Positions 34,042-45,228 of a DNA stretch of 64,000 nt are shown piece after piece. The notes under the pieces are model-generated. The model saw only the letters and a list, made by a program, of their open reading frames with translations, made no database searches and was not told the origin of the DNA. Position 1 is the first letter of the stretch, and every line of letters begins with the position of its first letter. The position numbers were made by a program, and so were the translations under genes. The stretch is from Macrothele yani (lineage: Eukaryota; Arthropoda; Arachnida; Araneae; Macrothelidae), in contig CM076999.1 in the NCBI GenBank assembly GCA_039090855.1, positions 116,559,072 to 116,623,071 on the forward strand, in the 5' to 3' direction.

Positions 34042-37000
34042 ATGTAAGGTCAGGTGATGCGTAACATCACAGCCTCTCCTTGACAAATGTCAACCCCGCC
34101 TTCTCGTGGTGCATCCTGTTCCCACTAAAGGGGCTCTGACGACCGCCAATAGCGGTATAACTATACCATCGGGATCAGAGGAAATGCTATCCCACACTCA
34201 CCAACCCGCTTGGCCAGCGTGGTGAGTTATGGCCAAACACCTCCAAAATGACTCTACAACTTAAATCTTGGCCCTCAGTCTCCGGCAGCTGGAATGTACC
34301 TGGCCAAAGGCAGCGGCCAGTGCGACATGAAGGCAGAGGGTGCTAAGAATCCCCGGAGGACCGGACTAGGCTGCCATTTGATGCTGACCTTGGCTACCTA
34401 TAACGGACGCTCCCTATCTTCTGATTCAAGGCTTCTTGAATTGGAAGAGGAACTACAAAGGATCAAGTGGGACATCGTCGGGCTAAGTGAGGTAAGGAGA
34501 AAAGGAGAAGATCTCATTGAACTGAAAAGTGGACATCTCTTCTATTATCGTGGGACAGATACTGGCAGAACTAGTGGTGTTGGATTTATAATAAACAAGA
34601 AACTGAAAGATAAAGTGGTAGAAGTTGAAAGTTCCTCTGACAGAGCTGCCCGACTCGTTATCCAACTATCGAGAAGATACCAGGCTCAGATTATTCAAAC
34701 TTATGCACCCACCACAAGTCATCCTGAAGAAGAAATTGAAGAATTTTATGAGGAAATTCGTCATCTAAATAATAAAGGTAAGCAGCACTTAAAGATAATT
34801 ATGGGAGATTTCAATGCAAAAATAGGGCAACGGCAACAGAATGAAACTTCAGTAGGTAAATTCGGTCACGGCAACAGAAACCAGCGTGGAAATACTCTAG
34901 TTGAGTTTGCAGAGGCAGAAGGATTTTTCATCTTGAACTCCTTTTTCAAGAAAAAGCCACACAGGAAATGGACATGGAGACATCCAATTGGGACGACAAG
35001 TGAAATTGATTTTATTATGTGTAACAAAAAATTCGTCATCGAAGACTGCAGTGTGCTGAACAAGTTCAACACAGGTAGTGACCATAGATTGGTGAGATGT
35101 AAGATGCACCTCAACACTAAACTGGAACGTGGCAAACTCATAAGACAAACAAAATGTATTGACATAACCAACCTTAAAAAACACCATAATACTTTCAAGT
35201 TGGAACTGAAGAACAGATTCTCTGCTTTAGAAGGCCTAACATCGGAAGAAGTGGATATTTCGGAAGTTAACAGAAAAGTAACCAAAGCTCTAATGGAAAC
35301 AGCAACAAAATTAGCTGGGTCTAAGAACAAGTTGCATGTGAACAAATTATCAGGAAAAACCAAAATGTTGATGCAAAAGAAGAGATGAGGACAACTAAAG
35401 AAGATGTGACTTCCAAAGTGGAATATATAGAGCTATGCAAGACAACACGAAAAAGTATCACTGAAGACGTAAGGAAATTCAACTGTGAGCTAGTGAGGAA
35501 AGCAATTGAAAACAACCAAAGCCTTAAGATAGCAAAGGGACATCTCAGTAAGGGAAGAAACAGATTATGGCTCTGAGAAAAGAAGATGGTTCTATAACAA
35601 GAAATAGAGGCGAAATTTTGACAAGAGTGAAAGATTTCTACTCCAAATTATATGAAAGGGATGATACATGTACTCCAGACATCATGAAAGGTACCAGAGT
35701 TCTTCCAGTCCTCCCAGCAGAAGTTGCTCATGCAATCAAGAACATGAAGCGGGGGAAAGCTCCAGGAGAAGATGGAATTACTATAGACATCATACAAGAA
35801 GCAAGTGGAGAAATTGAAACAGTACTCGCCCAAATTTTCACTCGATGCCTTAATGAAGGGAAGATTCCTGAGGATTGGAACAATGCTACAATGATCCTGC
35901 TACATAAAGGTGACATTGAGGATCTCAGGAACTACAGACCTATCAGCCTCCTATCAGTGGTTTATAAAATCTTCACTAAAGTTCTTTCACACCGCTTGAA
36001 GGTAACACTGGACATGGCTCAACCGAGAGAACAAGCTGGATTCAGGAGTGGCTACAGCACAATAGATCATATCCACGTACTGAGAGAACTAATTGAAAGA
36101 GCGAGGGAATATGAACTTCCATTGTGCATGGCTTTTATCGATTATGAAAAAGCCTTTGATTCGGTGAAACCATCAGCAGTTACCACGGCTCTGAAATCCT
36201 GCGGTATTGAAGATGCATACATTAATATTATTAATAACATCTATGAAAATGCAAGTGCAAAGATTCGGCTGTTTGAAAATACAACACACATAAAAATTGG
36301 AAAGGGAGTGAGACAAGGTGACACCATATCTCCGAAGCTCTTTAATGCCACATTGGAAAATGTCTTTCAATCACTGAACTGGGAAAACAAAGGGATAAAG
36401 ATTAATGGAGATTATCTAACCCCACCTTCGTTTTGCTGATGACGTAGTCATTTTTGCAACTACCCCATCAGAGCTGCAGAGTATGATCCAGGAACTTGCT
36501 GACAAGAGTAAAGAAGTGGGATTAAAAATGAACTTTCAGAAGACAAAAGTGATGTTCAATGCTTTTACAAGAAATGAAGATTTATCGATTGATGGAGAAA
36601 AACTGGAGATAACAGATACGTATGTTTATCTTGGACAGCAGATATCAAGTGAGGGTCACATTGATGAAGAAATTAATCGGCGTACAAAACTTGCCTGGAG
36701 AGCTTTTGGAAGAAACAGCATAATTTTCAAGAGCAATATGCCATTATGTCTTAAAAGAAAAGTGTTTGATCATTGCATCCTTCCAGTGCTTACGTATGGT
36801 GCAGAGACGTGGACCTTAACTAAAAGAGACATACAAAGGCTGCAGACAACTCAAAGCAGCATGGAGAGGTGCATACTTGGTGGTGTAACCAGGAGAGATA
36901 AGAAGAGAACTCGTGGATCCGAAAAATGACGAGAGTGGAAGACATCATGATCAGAGTTAAATCCCTGAAATGGCAATGGGCTGGACATACTGCCAGAAGG

Positions 37001-37217
37001 ACAGACCATAGATGGACAGCTGAAATTTTAGATTGGATTCCAAGGGACAGGAAAAGACCCAGAAAAAGACCACATGGGAGATGGGTGGATGAAATTCGTA
37101 AATATGCGGGAGTGACATGGAGGAGACTGGCACAAGACAGACCGTTGTGGAGGAAACTTGGGGAGACCTTCGTCCAGCAGTGGATTGATAATGGTTGACA
37201 ATGATGATGATGATGAT
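34039..37217 (+). mobile_element. RTE-type LINE copy e, full length, several frameshifts
   Basis: It starts GGATGTAAGGTCAGGTGATG right after (TA)n. The first Met of the main frame is at 34294 (MYLAKGSGQCDMKAEG). The endonuclease domain is complete to about residue 260 (SEVRRKGED, IMGDFNAKIG, TSEIDF, GSDHRLV). Small indels then break the polyprotein: loss of two bases at about 35383, one A in an A-run at about 35560, loss of a Lys codon at 35908, one extra C at about 36420, and a change at about 36890. RT motifs (FIDYEKAFDS, RQGDTISPKL, FADDVVIFATT) are otherwise conserved. Stop at 37196-37198, then (ATGATG)n and (TA)n. The best source here for the family's 5' UTR. Confidence 0.95.
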
Positions 37218-37219
37218 AT

Positions 37220-37823
37220 ATATATATATATATAAATGAAAGTATGCAGGAATATCTTACTATAAAGTTACAAGATTGAGTTTGAAAGTTCTCAACACCA
37301 ATTACTCACTGGAATTCCTGACTTACTGGCAATCAAATAACAATCAATAAAACTACATGTTGTTTTAAGAAACTCGTCTACATGTTTTGACTGTTGATTT
37401 TTGTTAAATGCTGTTTACACTTCACATCCAAGTTTTTCATAAATTGACTTCAAATATTAAGCACTTTATAATTGTTCATTATGTCTGAAATTACTTGGAG
37501 CAGAAAGCATACTATACAGAAACAGTCAACTTCCTTAATCAGAAAAGAAATTGTTTCTTGGAAAATTAAAAAAAAAAGAAATCCACTTTGGTGTAGGTTT
37601 TATTGTTGTTGTTTTCTTAAAACCGGCTTTTTTAAAACAAGCCCACACAGGGTTTTTTTTAAATCCCTGATTCATAAAGAAATCACTTATTTTAACTCTT
37701 GTCATAGTGAAGTAAAATGGTTTGGACAAACACACTGTTCAGTATGATGTAATAAATGAGCATGATATGAAAAATAATTTTTTGTCCAACAGAAACTTAA
37801 TCTGAACAGATGGTCTGACTTAC
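37220..37823. other. No recognisable gene
   Basis: AT-rich intron 2 sequence between LINE copy e and RCE1 exon 2. Open frames on both strands here lack any family motif. Confidence 0.6.
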
Positions 37824-37929
37824 CCCACGAAAATATCTGATGTCAGTACAAAAATAAACAAATATTCCAGACACTATGGTCATGAAGAAGACACTAATAA
37901 ATCTCTTCTTGATAGTGGATGGATGATCT
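37824..37929 (-). CDS. RCE1: CAAX prenyl protease RCE1, coding exon 2
   Basis: 106-nt exon, read from 37929 to 37824. Acceptor TTATTTCAG above 37929; donor GTAAGT at 37823-37818. One base completes the Arg codon split with exon 1 (AG|A); then RDHPSTIKKRFISVFFMTIV and SGIFVYFCTDIRYFRG follow. RDHP-x-x-IK-x-RF-x-SV is a hallmark of animal RCE1 just after the first transmembrane helix. The rest of the exon is hydrophobic, consistent with the second membrane segment. It ends in phase 0. Together with exons 1, 3 and 4 this identifies the gene with high confidence. Confidence 0.93.
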
Positions 37930-38486
37930 CTGAAATAAATAAGAGAAAATCTTTCAAAAAATCTAAAAGTAATGCTCATATACAAAAAACACTTGTCAAG
38001 ATCAACATTTGCAAACATAAGAGATTATCACTCAATCTTATTCAGCAATTACACCAGGGGCAGTCAAATGTTCATCTACTTTTGAGCTACACTAACGTTG
38101 GGCCTACAAGTCCTGCTAGACATAACGTTGGGCCTACAGTATCTGTACAAAACACTCCAGCATGGACTGGATACTGAAATGATGTGGAACATGTGCACTT
38201 GGAAGAGAGCCACATTGCATTATTCGGTGAGCACAGAATGGAGGTTGATAAAAGTGCTATTTGAGTGCTCTAACACAATTACTGGAAAAAAGGATTAAAC
38301 ACAGTGGAAGCAGTGGAATAAAGAATTCTGTAGTAGAAATGTTCTTCACTAATTACATAGAACAAGGTCAGGATTTTAGCAATCAGACATGCTTGAATCA
38401 CTAATTTTACTGATCAATTCACGGCATCACCACATCAGAAAACTTGAAAATTACATTGCCCTGGATTAGGGATCAAATCTGCATGT
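37930..38486. other. Intron 1 sequence, possible hAT terminus only
   Basis: There is a short direct repeat (ACGTTGGGCCTACA twice near 38094-38138) and a CAGGGGCAGTCAAATG motif at 38056 that resembles a hAT end. No partner end was found and no gene is visible. Confidence 0.4.
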
Positions 38487-39151
38487 GGGTCATTCCATGT
38501 GAAATCAACCAATGAAAAATACAGTTTGGAACTTGATGCCATGGATTTGGTTAATTTCTGGTACATTTGTACCTTGCCATAAGATGTTTAAAAATATCTT
38601 TTTCAATTTTTTTTTCAACCATTTTTGAAATATTGAATTTTTAAAATTGCTTAAAAACGCCAAAATGCACTAGCCACCGTAACTTCAAATGCTATTTAAG
38701 AGATACCTATGATAGCTACAGACATGAGATAGGTGTCATTTTAAAGCTTATGAATAGGGCTTTCATTTGATATACAACATGACACAATAGTAAATTTTAA
38801 AAAAATTCACAAATTTTCAAGACCTTAGATTTTGATCATATCATAACTCAAAAATTTCAAGATATAGATTTTGATTGTATTTTAACTCAAAAATTTATTT
38901 TGAGTTTTTGGAAAAACAAAAGTTTTTGAAATTTTCAAAAAATTCACACTTAAAGCCAAGGTATATATGTCTTGTAGCCAGTCAGTCCAAATTTCAAGGT
39001 GGTATCTCAATGGTATACAAAAATAAATTTTCTGGTTGGCAGTGACAAGGAATTAAATTGACTTAGCCCCAAAAATAGACAAAAATTTCTATACCTAATG
39101 ATAGAGAACCTCTCTTTTCTTTGCTAGCATGTTGGATGATTTTGTCATCTC

Positions 39152-42100
39152 CTATGGGGTTAGCTGGTATGTTCTCCCTGTAGCTGTAATTGGATCCAGT
39201 TTGCAAAGGATGAAGTTTTCTGGCACGGTGAGAACATCCTGTTTCCTAGGATAAGAGAATGATGTTGCTGGTCCAGTTGTATGTAAGAATGATAGTTTGA
39301 CTTCACATTCTGCCGCATCTATTGAGAGAACACATCCCATCCACCATGAGTTGTCAAAGGCACATGCCACAAAACTATTCATACGATCACAACTACATCT
39401 TGAAGTTCAGGAGTGATTTTAATACAATGTAAAACAGTATCATGAGAAGCTGAAAATTCTTTGGTTTCAAATTTTTCAGCTGATACTGGGAGGTAGGCAT
39501 GAAACTTCTGAGTTCCTGTGACAGCAACTGCTTCATCAAATCATACTTGTAAAAATCTCTCCTATTTCAGGTATTCATCATTTGAAATATAAAAAAAAAA
39601 AAACTTATTGCAGGGATGTTTGCCTTCCCCCACTCAAACAGCTGTCATTATCTGATTTGAGAGGGGGTTTTGAATGCTGGCCTTTGCTGCAAGTCTCTTC
39701 ACTGTGCCTCCAACACCACCACAAACTCCTTTGCCATGTGAAGTGGCATAAAAATGCCACTCTGCTTCAATGCCTTGCAAATCAGTGTGGTGGTTACCAG
39801 GAGCGGTTCGTCATTAGGGGCCAGAGGGGCCAGGCCCCACCTAAAAATTTCTATTTTTAGAAATATATATATATATATATTTTTTTTTTGCCCTGATTCT
39901 TATTCTCTCTTAACTACATGGTGATAAACCTTTCCCTTCAAAAACCATTACTGAAGAAAGAGATCACGTTCAGAGTGTGAGGTTATTGGGGCCAGCTCCA
40001 ACAGGCCCCAGTAACATCACTACGCAAGCGAAGAGGAGACGATTTCCTCCCCGTCTCATTCAGTATGATGGCCTACATACAACACTGCCTTAACGCGTGT
40101 GCAAAAACAAACTATGGGGCCAGATCTATCTGGCCCCGCGCTAATTTGATTGGCCAGGAGAGTATCCATTTCCTTAACGCCGTGGGTTGACAGAGAAGCT
40201 TACCCCGACCAAGCTCAAAGTTCATTTAGTTGTTTTTTCTGTGTCTCTCTCGGTGATGTGTTGTTCCTTTGTGTCGTGACTTTTTTGCTTGTCGATTACA
40301 ATGAATGGAGTGGATATTTTGTTAAAATCTCCGTTCTTTGCTTTAAACCTGGAAGAAAAGCTTTACTTAAAAAAACTCACTGCTTATCACCCCAAGAATT
40401 TTTAGTTTGAGCTTAACTTAAAAAAACAAAGTGCTCATCAGCCCAAGAATTTGGGTCGAAAAGCTTCACTTAAAAAAAAACTGTGCTTATCAGCCCAAGA
40501 ATTTGAGTTTCCAAGAGTGTGAAGTTTACAAAGTGCTTTGCAGAACTAATTTCAGTTTTAACTGAGAGAATTTTCTATGTTAAAAATAAATAAATAAATG
40601 AGTAAACCTGCAAGTATAATTTGCACATGAGTACATATATGTTTTTAGGTTTCACAAGTTCTTTAAAAAAAAAAAAAGGTTAAACCTTTTAAATAATGCA
40701 AATGGTAGTATTGTACTCATTCTATATGGGATGAAATACATGAAACATTCCCTCCCTGCATATATTTGGAGTTATTATTTTTTCACTACATTTTTTTTAT
40801 CCTGTGAATCCTGTGATTATTTCTCAATTGAGAAATCTGAAGAAACACAAAGCACAACTAACATAAATTAATGCTCATATGTTTTAAGGTAAAAATGTTA
40901 TTAAGGAGTTTTAACATTTTTCTGTTAATAATTATGTATTCTATTCGAGGAAATTTTTTTCGTGTGCAATACAATAGTTGACACATTCCTGCCTGATTTG
41001 GGCATTATTGTGAGTCAAGGGGGTAAACAGAGGCAGAGTAAATGAATCTTGGGGGTAGGGTGGGGGGTCTGAATAGTTAGCCTAATAATGACAGTTTTTT
41101 TTATTTCATTGTTTGACTTCGGCTACTGGCCTTACCTGTTTCAGTTGCCACGAGCCGCCACTGGTGGTCACACAAATTTGCAAAACTCTTATGTTTTTTG
41201 TATTGTGCTGCACAGCAGTCTGAAAAGTAAAATATATTTTCCAAGTTTGGGAGCAATTTCGCTTTCAAAGCATTAAGAAGTTTTCTTTGGAAAACATGAA
41301 CAAGAACTGCCATGTTTTTGTTCATGTTTTCCAAAGAAAACTATTGAGTTGTTCCAATGGAATGACTGGGTTTCATCTTGCAGAATGAATGAATAGTTCT
41401 CAGAAAAATCACGTCACCACAGCTTCATTAAGGCAAAGTGTAATTTTCTTCTCTGCAAAAAAGCAGATTGCTGTTGGGTGATGAAATCATGCTTCTTCAA
41501 GATGATTAGCTGGGCTGAAAACTCAACAAAATCCTCTGTGGTTTTGCAAATGATTTCAAACAAACAGCAGTCCACTGAAACCCACTGCTTGTATGTGATT
41601 TTATCAATCATTTCTTCAAGACTTGTCAATAAGACTTCCTTGAATTCATCAGTGCTAGAACATGAAACACAGTCACCTAAAAAACATTTCTGTGCTGGGG
41701 GATAACACATATTTCTTGATAAACAATGTTGATATGTTTTTAAAGGAGTATCATGTCCTTGCAGGGTCACTTCGTAGTTTTAAAATTTTCTTTTAGTTGC
41801 TGAATAATTTCTGAATCAGCACAGTGACATTCTTCCTGATCTAAATCATCTTCAGAAGTAAAAAATAACTCTTTTGTAGGTCCTTTTAATCTTCCCCATC
41901 TTTTCTTTGCAATACTTCTTAGACCTATTTAATACTTTCTTCTTACACACCAGAGACTCACCAAGGGAGGTCAAAGAGGCATTTAAGTGGCTTAAAGCTG
42001 CATCAGGGTCCAAATACTGAGATTCCTTAATATGACTAGGACCAGGAATCTCATAATTCTCAAGAGGAATTTCCTTTCCAAGTATATTGTTTTCCATTTG

Positions 42101-42277
42101 ACAAGGCTTCTCTTTTCCTAACTGCAATCTGCATGAAGTGCATACTTTCATGTGTGGTTTGATTTCACTATTTAGTGAAACCATCCAATCAGTTACTTTC
42201 CTCAAGTCTTTGCTAACCCAGTGCCCCCTTTTTTTAAAAGACTTGCAACACATTTTTGACCACTTATTCTCCTCCAC
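39152..42277 (-). pseudogene. Transposase of the long-TIR transposon (decayed, split by a hAT)
   Basis: Minus-strand pieces in order: an N-terminal segment from 42277 with a CxxC finger (MKVCTSCRLQLGKEKPCQ) and basic tail; 41770-41414, cysteine-rich (YPPAQKCFLGDCVSCSS) with helical character; 41334-41172, VFQRKLLNALKAKLLPNLEN then FYFSDCCAAQYKKHKSFANL; then, past the inserted hAT, EAEWHFYATSHGKGVCGGVG, GTVKRLAAKASIQ near 39790-39640; then a segment to CIKITPEL and the last part (SWWMGCVLSIDA, YPRKQDVLTV, TATGRTYQL) ending at 39152. I know this protein type as a repeated, mostly unannotated protein of invertebrate genomes, and the FSDxxxxQYK and HGKG.C.G.GG.VKR blocks look like its conserved core. 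Several stops and frame breaks. Function as a transposase is inferred from position between the TIRs. Confidence 0.7.
39798..41163. mobile_element. hAT element, 1.37 kb, inserted in the transposase
   Basis: Left end CAGGAGCGGTTCGTCATTAG; right end read inward CAGTGGCGGCTCGTGG. Flanks GTGGTTAC (39790-39797) and GTGGTCAC (41164-41171) form an 8-bp duplication with one mismatch. The subterminal GGGGCCAGAGGGGCCAGGCC stretch is typical of this hAT type. No transposase is left inside, only short frames (for example 40150-40410). It splits the host frame between NLCDH and the HFYATSHGKG block. Confidence 0.85.
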
Positions 42278-42566
42278 ATCTCAAATCATGTAATTATCAA
42301 ACAGTTAATGAAATAACAAAGCAGCTTCACAACAAAAATGTTCTAAGAAAGCTTCACTAAAAACACACTGTTCGAACAAACTGAAGTACACACACAGAGA
42401 GCCAGACTACAACTAAGCTGTCTGGAAGGTAACATGGTGGGGAAAGGGTACATGAATAAACAGGAACAAACATATCAGGGCTTGTCGTGCATGTTTTGAA
42501 CAGTTTCTTTGCCAAGATAGCCTACCCTATCTCTTTACACATGCACGCACGCACACCACATACGTA

Positions 42567-42570
<4 letters not shown>

Positions 42571-42609
<39 letters not shown>
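42571..42609. repeat. (TC)n microsatellite
   Basis: About nineteen TC units following a CACGCACGCACAC stretch. Confidence 0.95.
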
Positions 42610-42613
<4 letters not shown>

Positions 42614-42758
42614 ACATCCTGTTATAATTTATTTTTTTTTTATTCATTTCAGTTTACCACATAATTTTATCAATGTAAATTGTAGAAAAATGGACTTGGG
42701 TTTAATTCCTTGTATCTGCCAACAAGAAAATTTATTTTTTTCACGACACCAATTGAGA

Positions 42759-42968
42759 ATTTTTGTTTGGAGGTTTAACATCCATTGTGAGCAACTCAAT
42801 GGGCTATAAGCAGTCACCCGTCCCTAATTTAGGGTCACTGGTTCCAGGGAAGGGAGAGAGCCAGTGCCGAAAGACAAACACAACATCCATGCCTCACAGG
42901 GATTCGAACCTGGACCTCTTTCAGACGAATGATCAGAGGCCATCGCTTAGACCACCGCTCCACCGGGG
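42759..42968 (-). mobile_element. tRNA-derived SINE, copy 2
   Basis: Minus orientation, about 90% like copy 1, with the poly-T end decayed. It sits inside the right TIR of the long-TIR transposon; the TIR reads on after it. Remnant target duplication CACCAATTGAGA / CACTATTGAGA. Confidence 0.88.
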
Positions 42969-43858
42969 AAGCACTATTGAGATACCGCCTTGAAATTTGG
43001 ACTGACTGGCTACAAAACATATACCTTTAAGTGTGATTTTTTTGAAAAATTGTGCATCCTTTGAAAATTTACAATTGTGTCATGTTGTACATCAAATGAA
43101 AGCCCTGTTCATAAGCTTTAAAATGACACCTGTTCCATGTCTGTAGCTATCATAGGTATCTCGTAAACGACATTTGAAATTATGGTGGCTACTGAAATTT
43201 GGTGTTTTTAGGCAATTTTGAAAATTCAATTTCTCAAAAACAGGTGGACAAAAAAATTTCAAAAAAATTGTTTTACACATCTCATGGTAAGGTACAAATG
43301 TACCAAAAATGAACCAAATCCATGACATTAAGGTTACGTGCATTGTTGATTTGACATGGAATGACCCAAATTAAAGAAAATTAATAAAACAATAAATAAT
43401 TATTAGAGCATTACAGATTCCCATGAGAGCAAAATAAGTACATTATGATTGAATGTGCAGCAATGTGTGTGATATGGCTAGATTCATATTTTGCCTTCTA
43501 CCACAAATGATGTGGTTTAGAATTCACATGGTTCAACTTCCATCAAAGAATCAAGCAACCAGGTGTGATTCTTTATCTTATTCCTCCATTTATTTAGTCT
43601 GTAATAAATATCATGAAGTGATGGTGGGAAATGGGTAAATGGAAAACTTAAAGCAAAAAGAAAGTTTGTCTGAAGTAAAAAGAAAATTATAATGTTTTTC
43701 TTTTTGTGATCTACAAGCAAAAACTATCTGCAAAATCTGCTAATAATTTGGGAACTACCCACATACTTCTACTTTCTGCAACTCTGCATACAAGGAACAT
43801 TAATTCAATGGAAAAGTTCAACAGTAATTCTGTGTGAATATTAAAATATTATTACATA

Positions 43859-45208
43859 AAGGGTGTCCGAGAATTATTGGACACATTACAAAATTATGTA
43901 CAAAAAAAACTATGAGCATTGTCTGTTTGTTTTTCTATGTCACAATTACTAACACGGTTTCTATATTTTTGTTTTGCAGAATTGTTATTCTCAGAATTCG
44001 ATAGATGGCGCTAAGTGTGGCCTGATGAGGAATGTATGAGAAATGCGCAATCAGTAGTCATGTCATCCGTACAGCAGAAGGTGATGTGTGGGTGTTATGG
44101 CTTGCAGAATTAAAGTCTGTCATTAAAGTTAAAAGACCGTACCGTTTAGAGTATGGTTGTAATCCTCCATCAATGAATTCAATTAAGCGGTGGATGAAAC
44201 AGTTTAAAGAAACTGGCAATGTGGAACATCATGGATGAGCCGGTAGGCCTAGTGTCAGCGGTCAGATGGTTGACCAAGTTAATGAAAGTTTCCGACGAAA
44301 CCCCAGGAAATCCGTTTGTAAAGCAAGCAGAGAACTGTGCTGCATTCCGAAATCGACAGTTCACGATATCTTGCACAAGAAATTAAAGTTTCATGCTTAT
44401 AAAATTCAAATAGTGCAAAAGATGCACGTAAATGATCACACGCTGCAATGCAATTTCGCTGTGGATATGCTGAATTGAGTGGAAAACAACAAAAAAACTT
44501 TCTCAATACTGTAATTTTTAGTGATGAATCCACATTTCATGCATCAGGTATTGTGAATCGTCACAATTGTAGGATATGGGGCAGTGAACCGCCTCATGCT
44601 GCTATTGAACTGGAACATGATTCTCCAAAAGTTAATGTGTGGTGCGCCTTATCAAAAAGAGAAGTGATTGGCCCTTTCTTCTTCTGCAAAAAAAAAAACA
44701 TAAATGGTGACATTTACTTGGATATGCTAGAAAATTCTGCTATACCCCAGATAAAAAAAATATGACGTTTTCCAACAAGACGGCACACGCTTCCGCATTG
44801 GTCAACGTGTGTACGTAAGTGCCTAAATGAACATTTCCCCCAACAGATGGATTGGGCGTAGTGGTCCCCATTCCGTGACCTCCTGGCTCTCCAGATCTAA
44901 CTTCATTGGATTATTTCATATGGGGTTATGTGAAGGATCGTGTCTATCAGACGCCTTGTACTGATTTGTAGGAACTGAAGCAGCGAATCACAACTGCTAT
45001 TAATTCCATAACTCCTCAGATGCTTGCCAATACATGGCATGGAATCGAGTATCGCTTGGACGTACTACGAGCAACCAAGGGATCTCACATCGAAATTTAT
45101 TAACTTGTGTAGTTACATTGTAAGTTAGTACAGTCAGTTTCTTTCTATCTGTTTAATGTTTTGTTTTATATAATTTTGTAATGTGTCCAATAATTCTGGG
45201 ACACCCTG
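43859..45208 (+). mobile_element. Mariner-like transposon, full length (1.35 kb), frameshifted
   Basis: TIR GGGTGTCCGAGAATTATTGG (about 40 bp with few mismatches), TA at 43857-43858 and 45209-45210. The plus-strand transposase reads in several frames: VIKVKRPYRLEYGCNPPS, RWMKQFKETGNVEHHG, GRPSVSG, FRRNPRKSVCKASRELCCIP (second helix-turn-helix), FSDESTFHASGIVNRHNCRI (first catalytic D), VNVWCALSKREVIGPFF, QQDGTRFR, NRWIGRSGP, SPDLTSLDYFIWGYVKDRVY, then WHGIEYRLDV near the end. The final catalytic residue is Asp (LDYF), so it is a mariner-like rather than Tc1-like element, related to the fragment at 20640. At least four frame breaks or stops. Confidence 0.9.
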
Positions 45209-45228
45209 TATATTGTTATCAGTCAGTA

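Larger units (their letters stand above)
38487..43367 (-). mobile_element. DNA transposon with about 0.5-kb terminal inverted repeats, superfamily unassigned
   Basis: Ends are GGGTCATTCCATG...AAATCAAC in inverted orientation. The left repeat runs 38487 to about 39075 and the right one from about 42692 to 43367; the right one is interrupted by a SINE and the left carries about 110 bp extra. The minus strand between them encodes a decayed transposase (next entry). The span is 4.88 kb, about 3.3 kb without the nested hAT and SINE. I see no clear target duplication. The long TIRs plus this protein type do not match Tc1, hAT, P or pogo. Confidence 0.82.

Noticed and set aside
38056..38090. hAT-like terminus CAGGGGCAGTCAAATG
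   Set aside because: No inverted partner or 8-bp duplication was found within reach.
39855..39890. (TA)n plus T-run as another RTE-type LINE junction
   Set aside because: No LINE sequence is next to it; it lies inside the hAT element.
42520..42615. Simple-sequence region as a regulatory site
   Set aside because: CACG and TC repeats in a decayed transposon interior, with nothing to indicate regulation.
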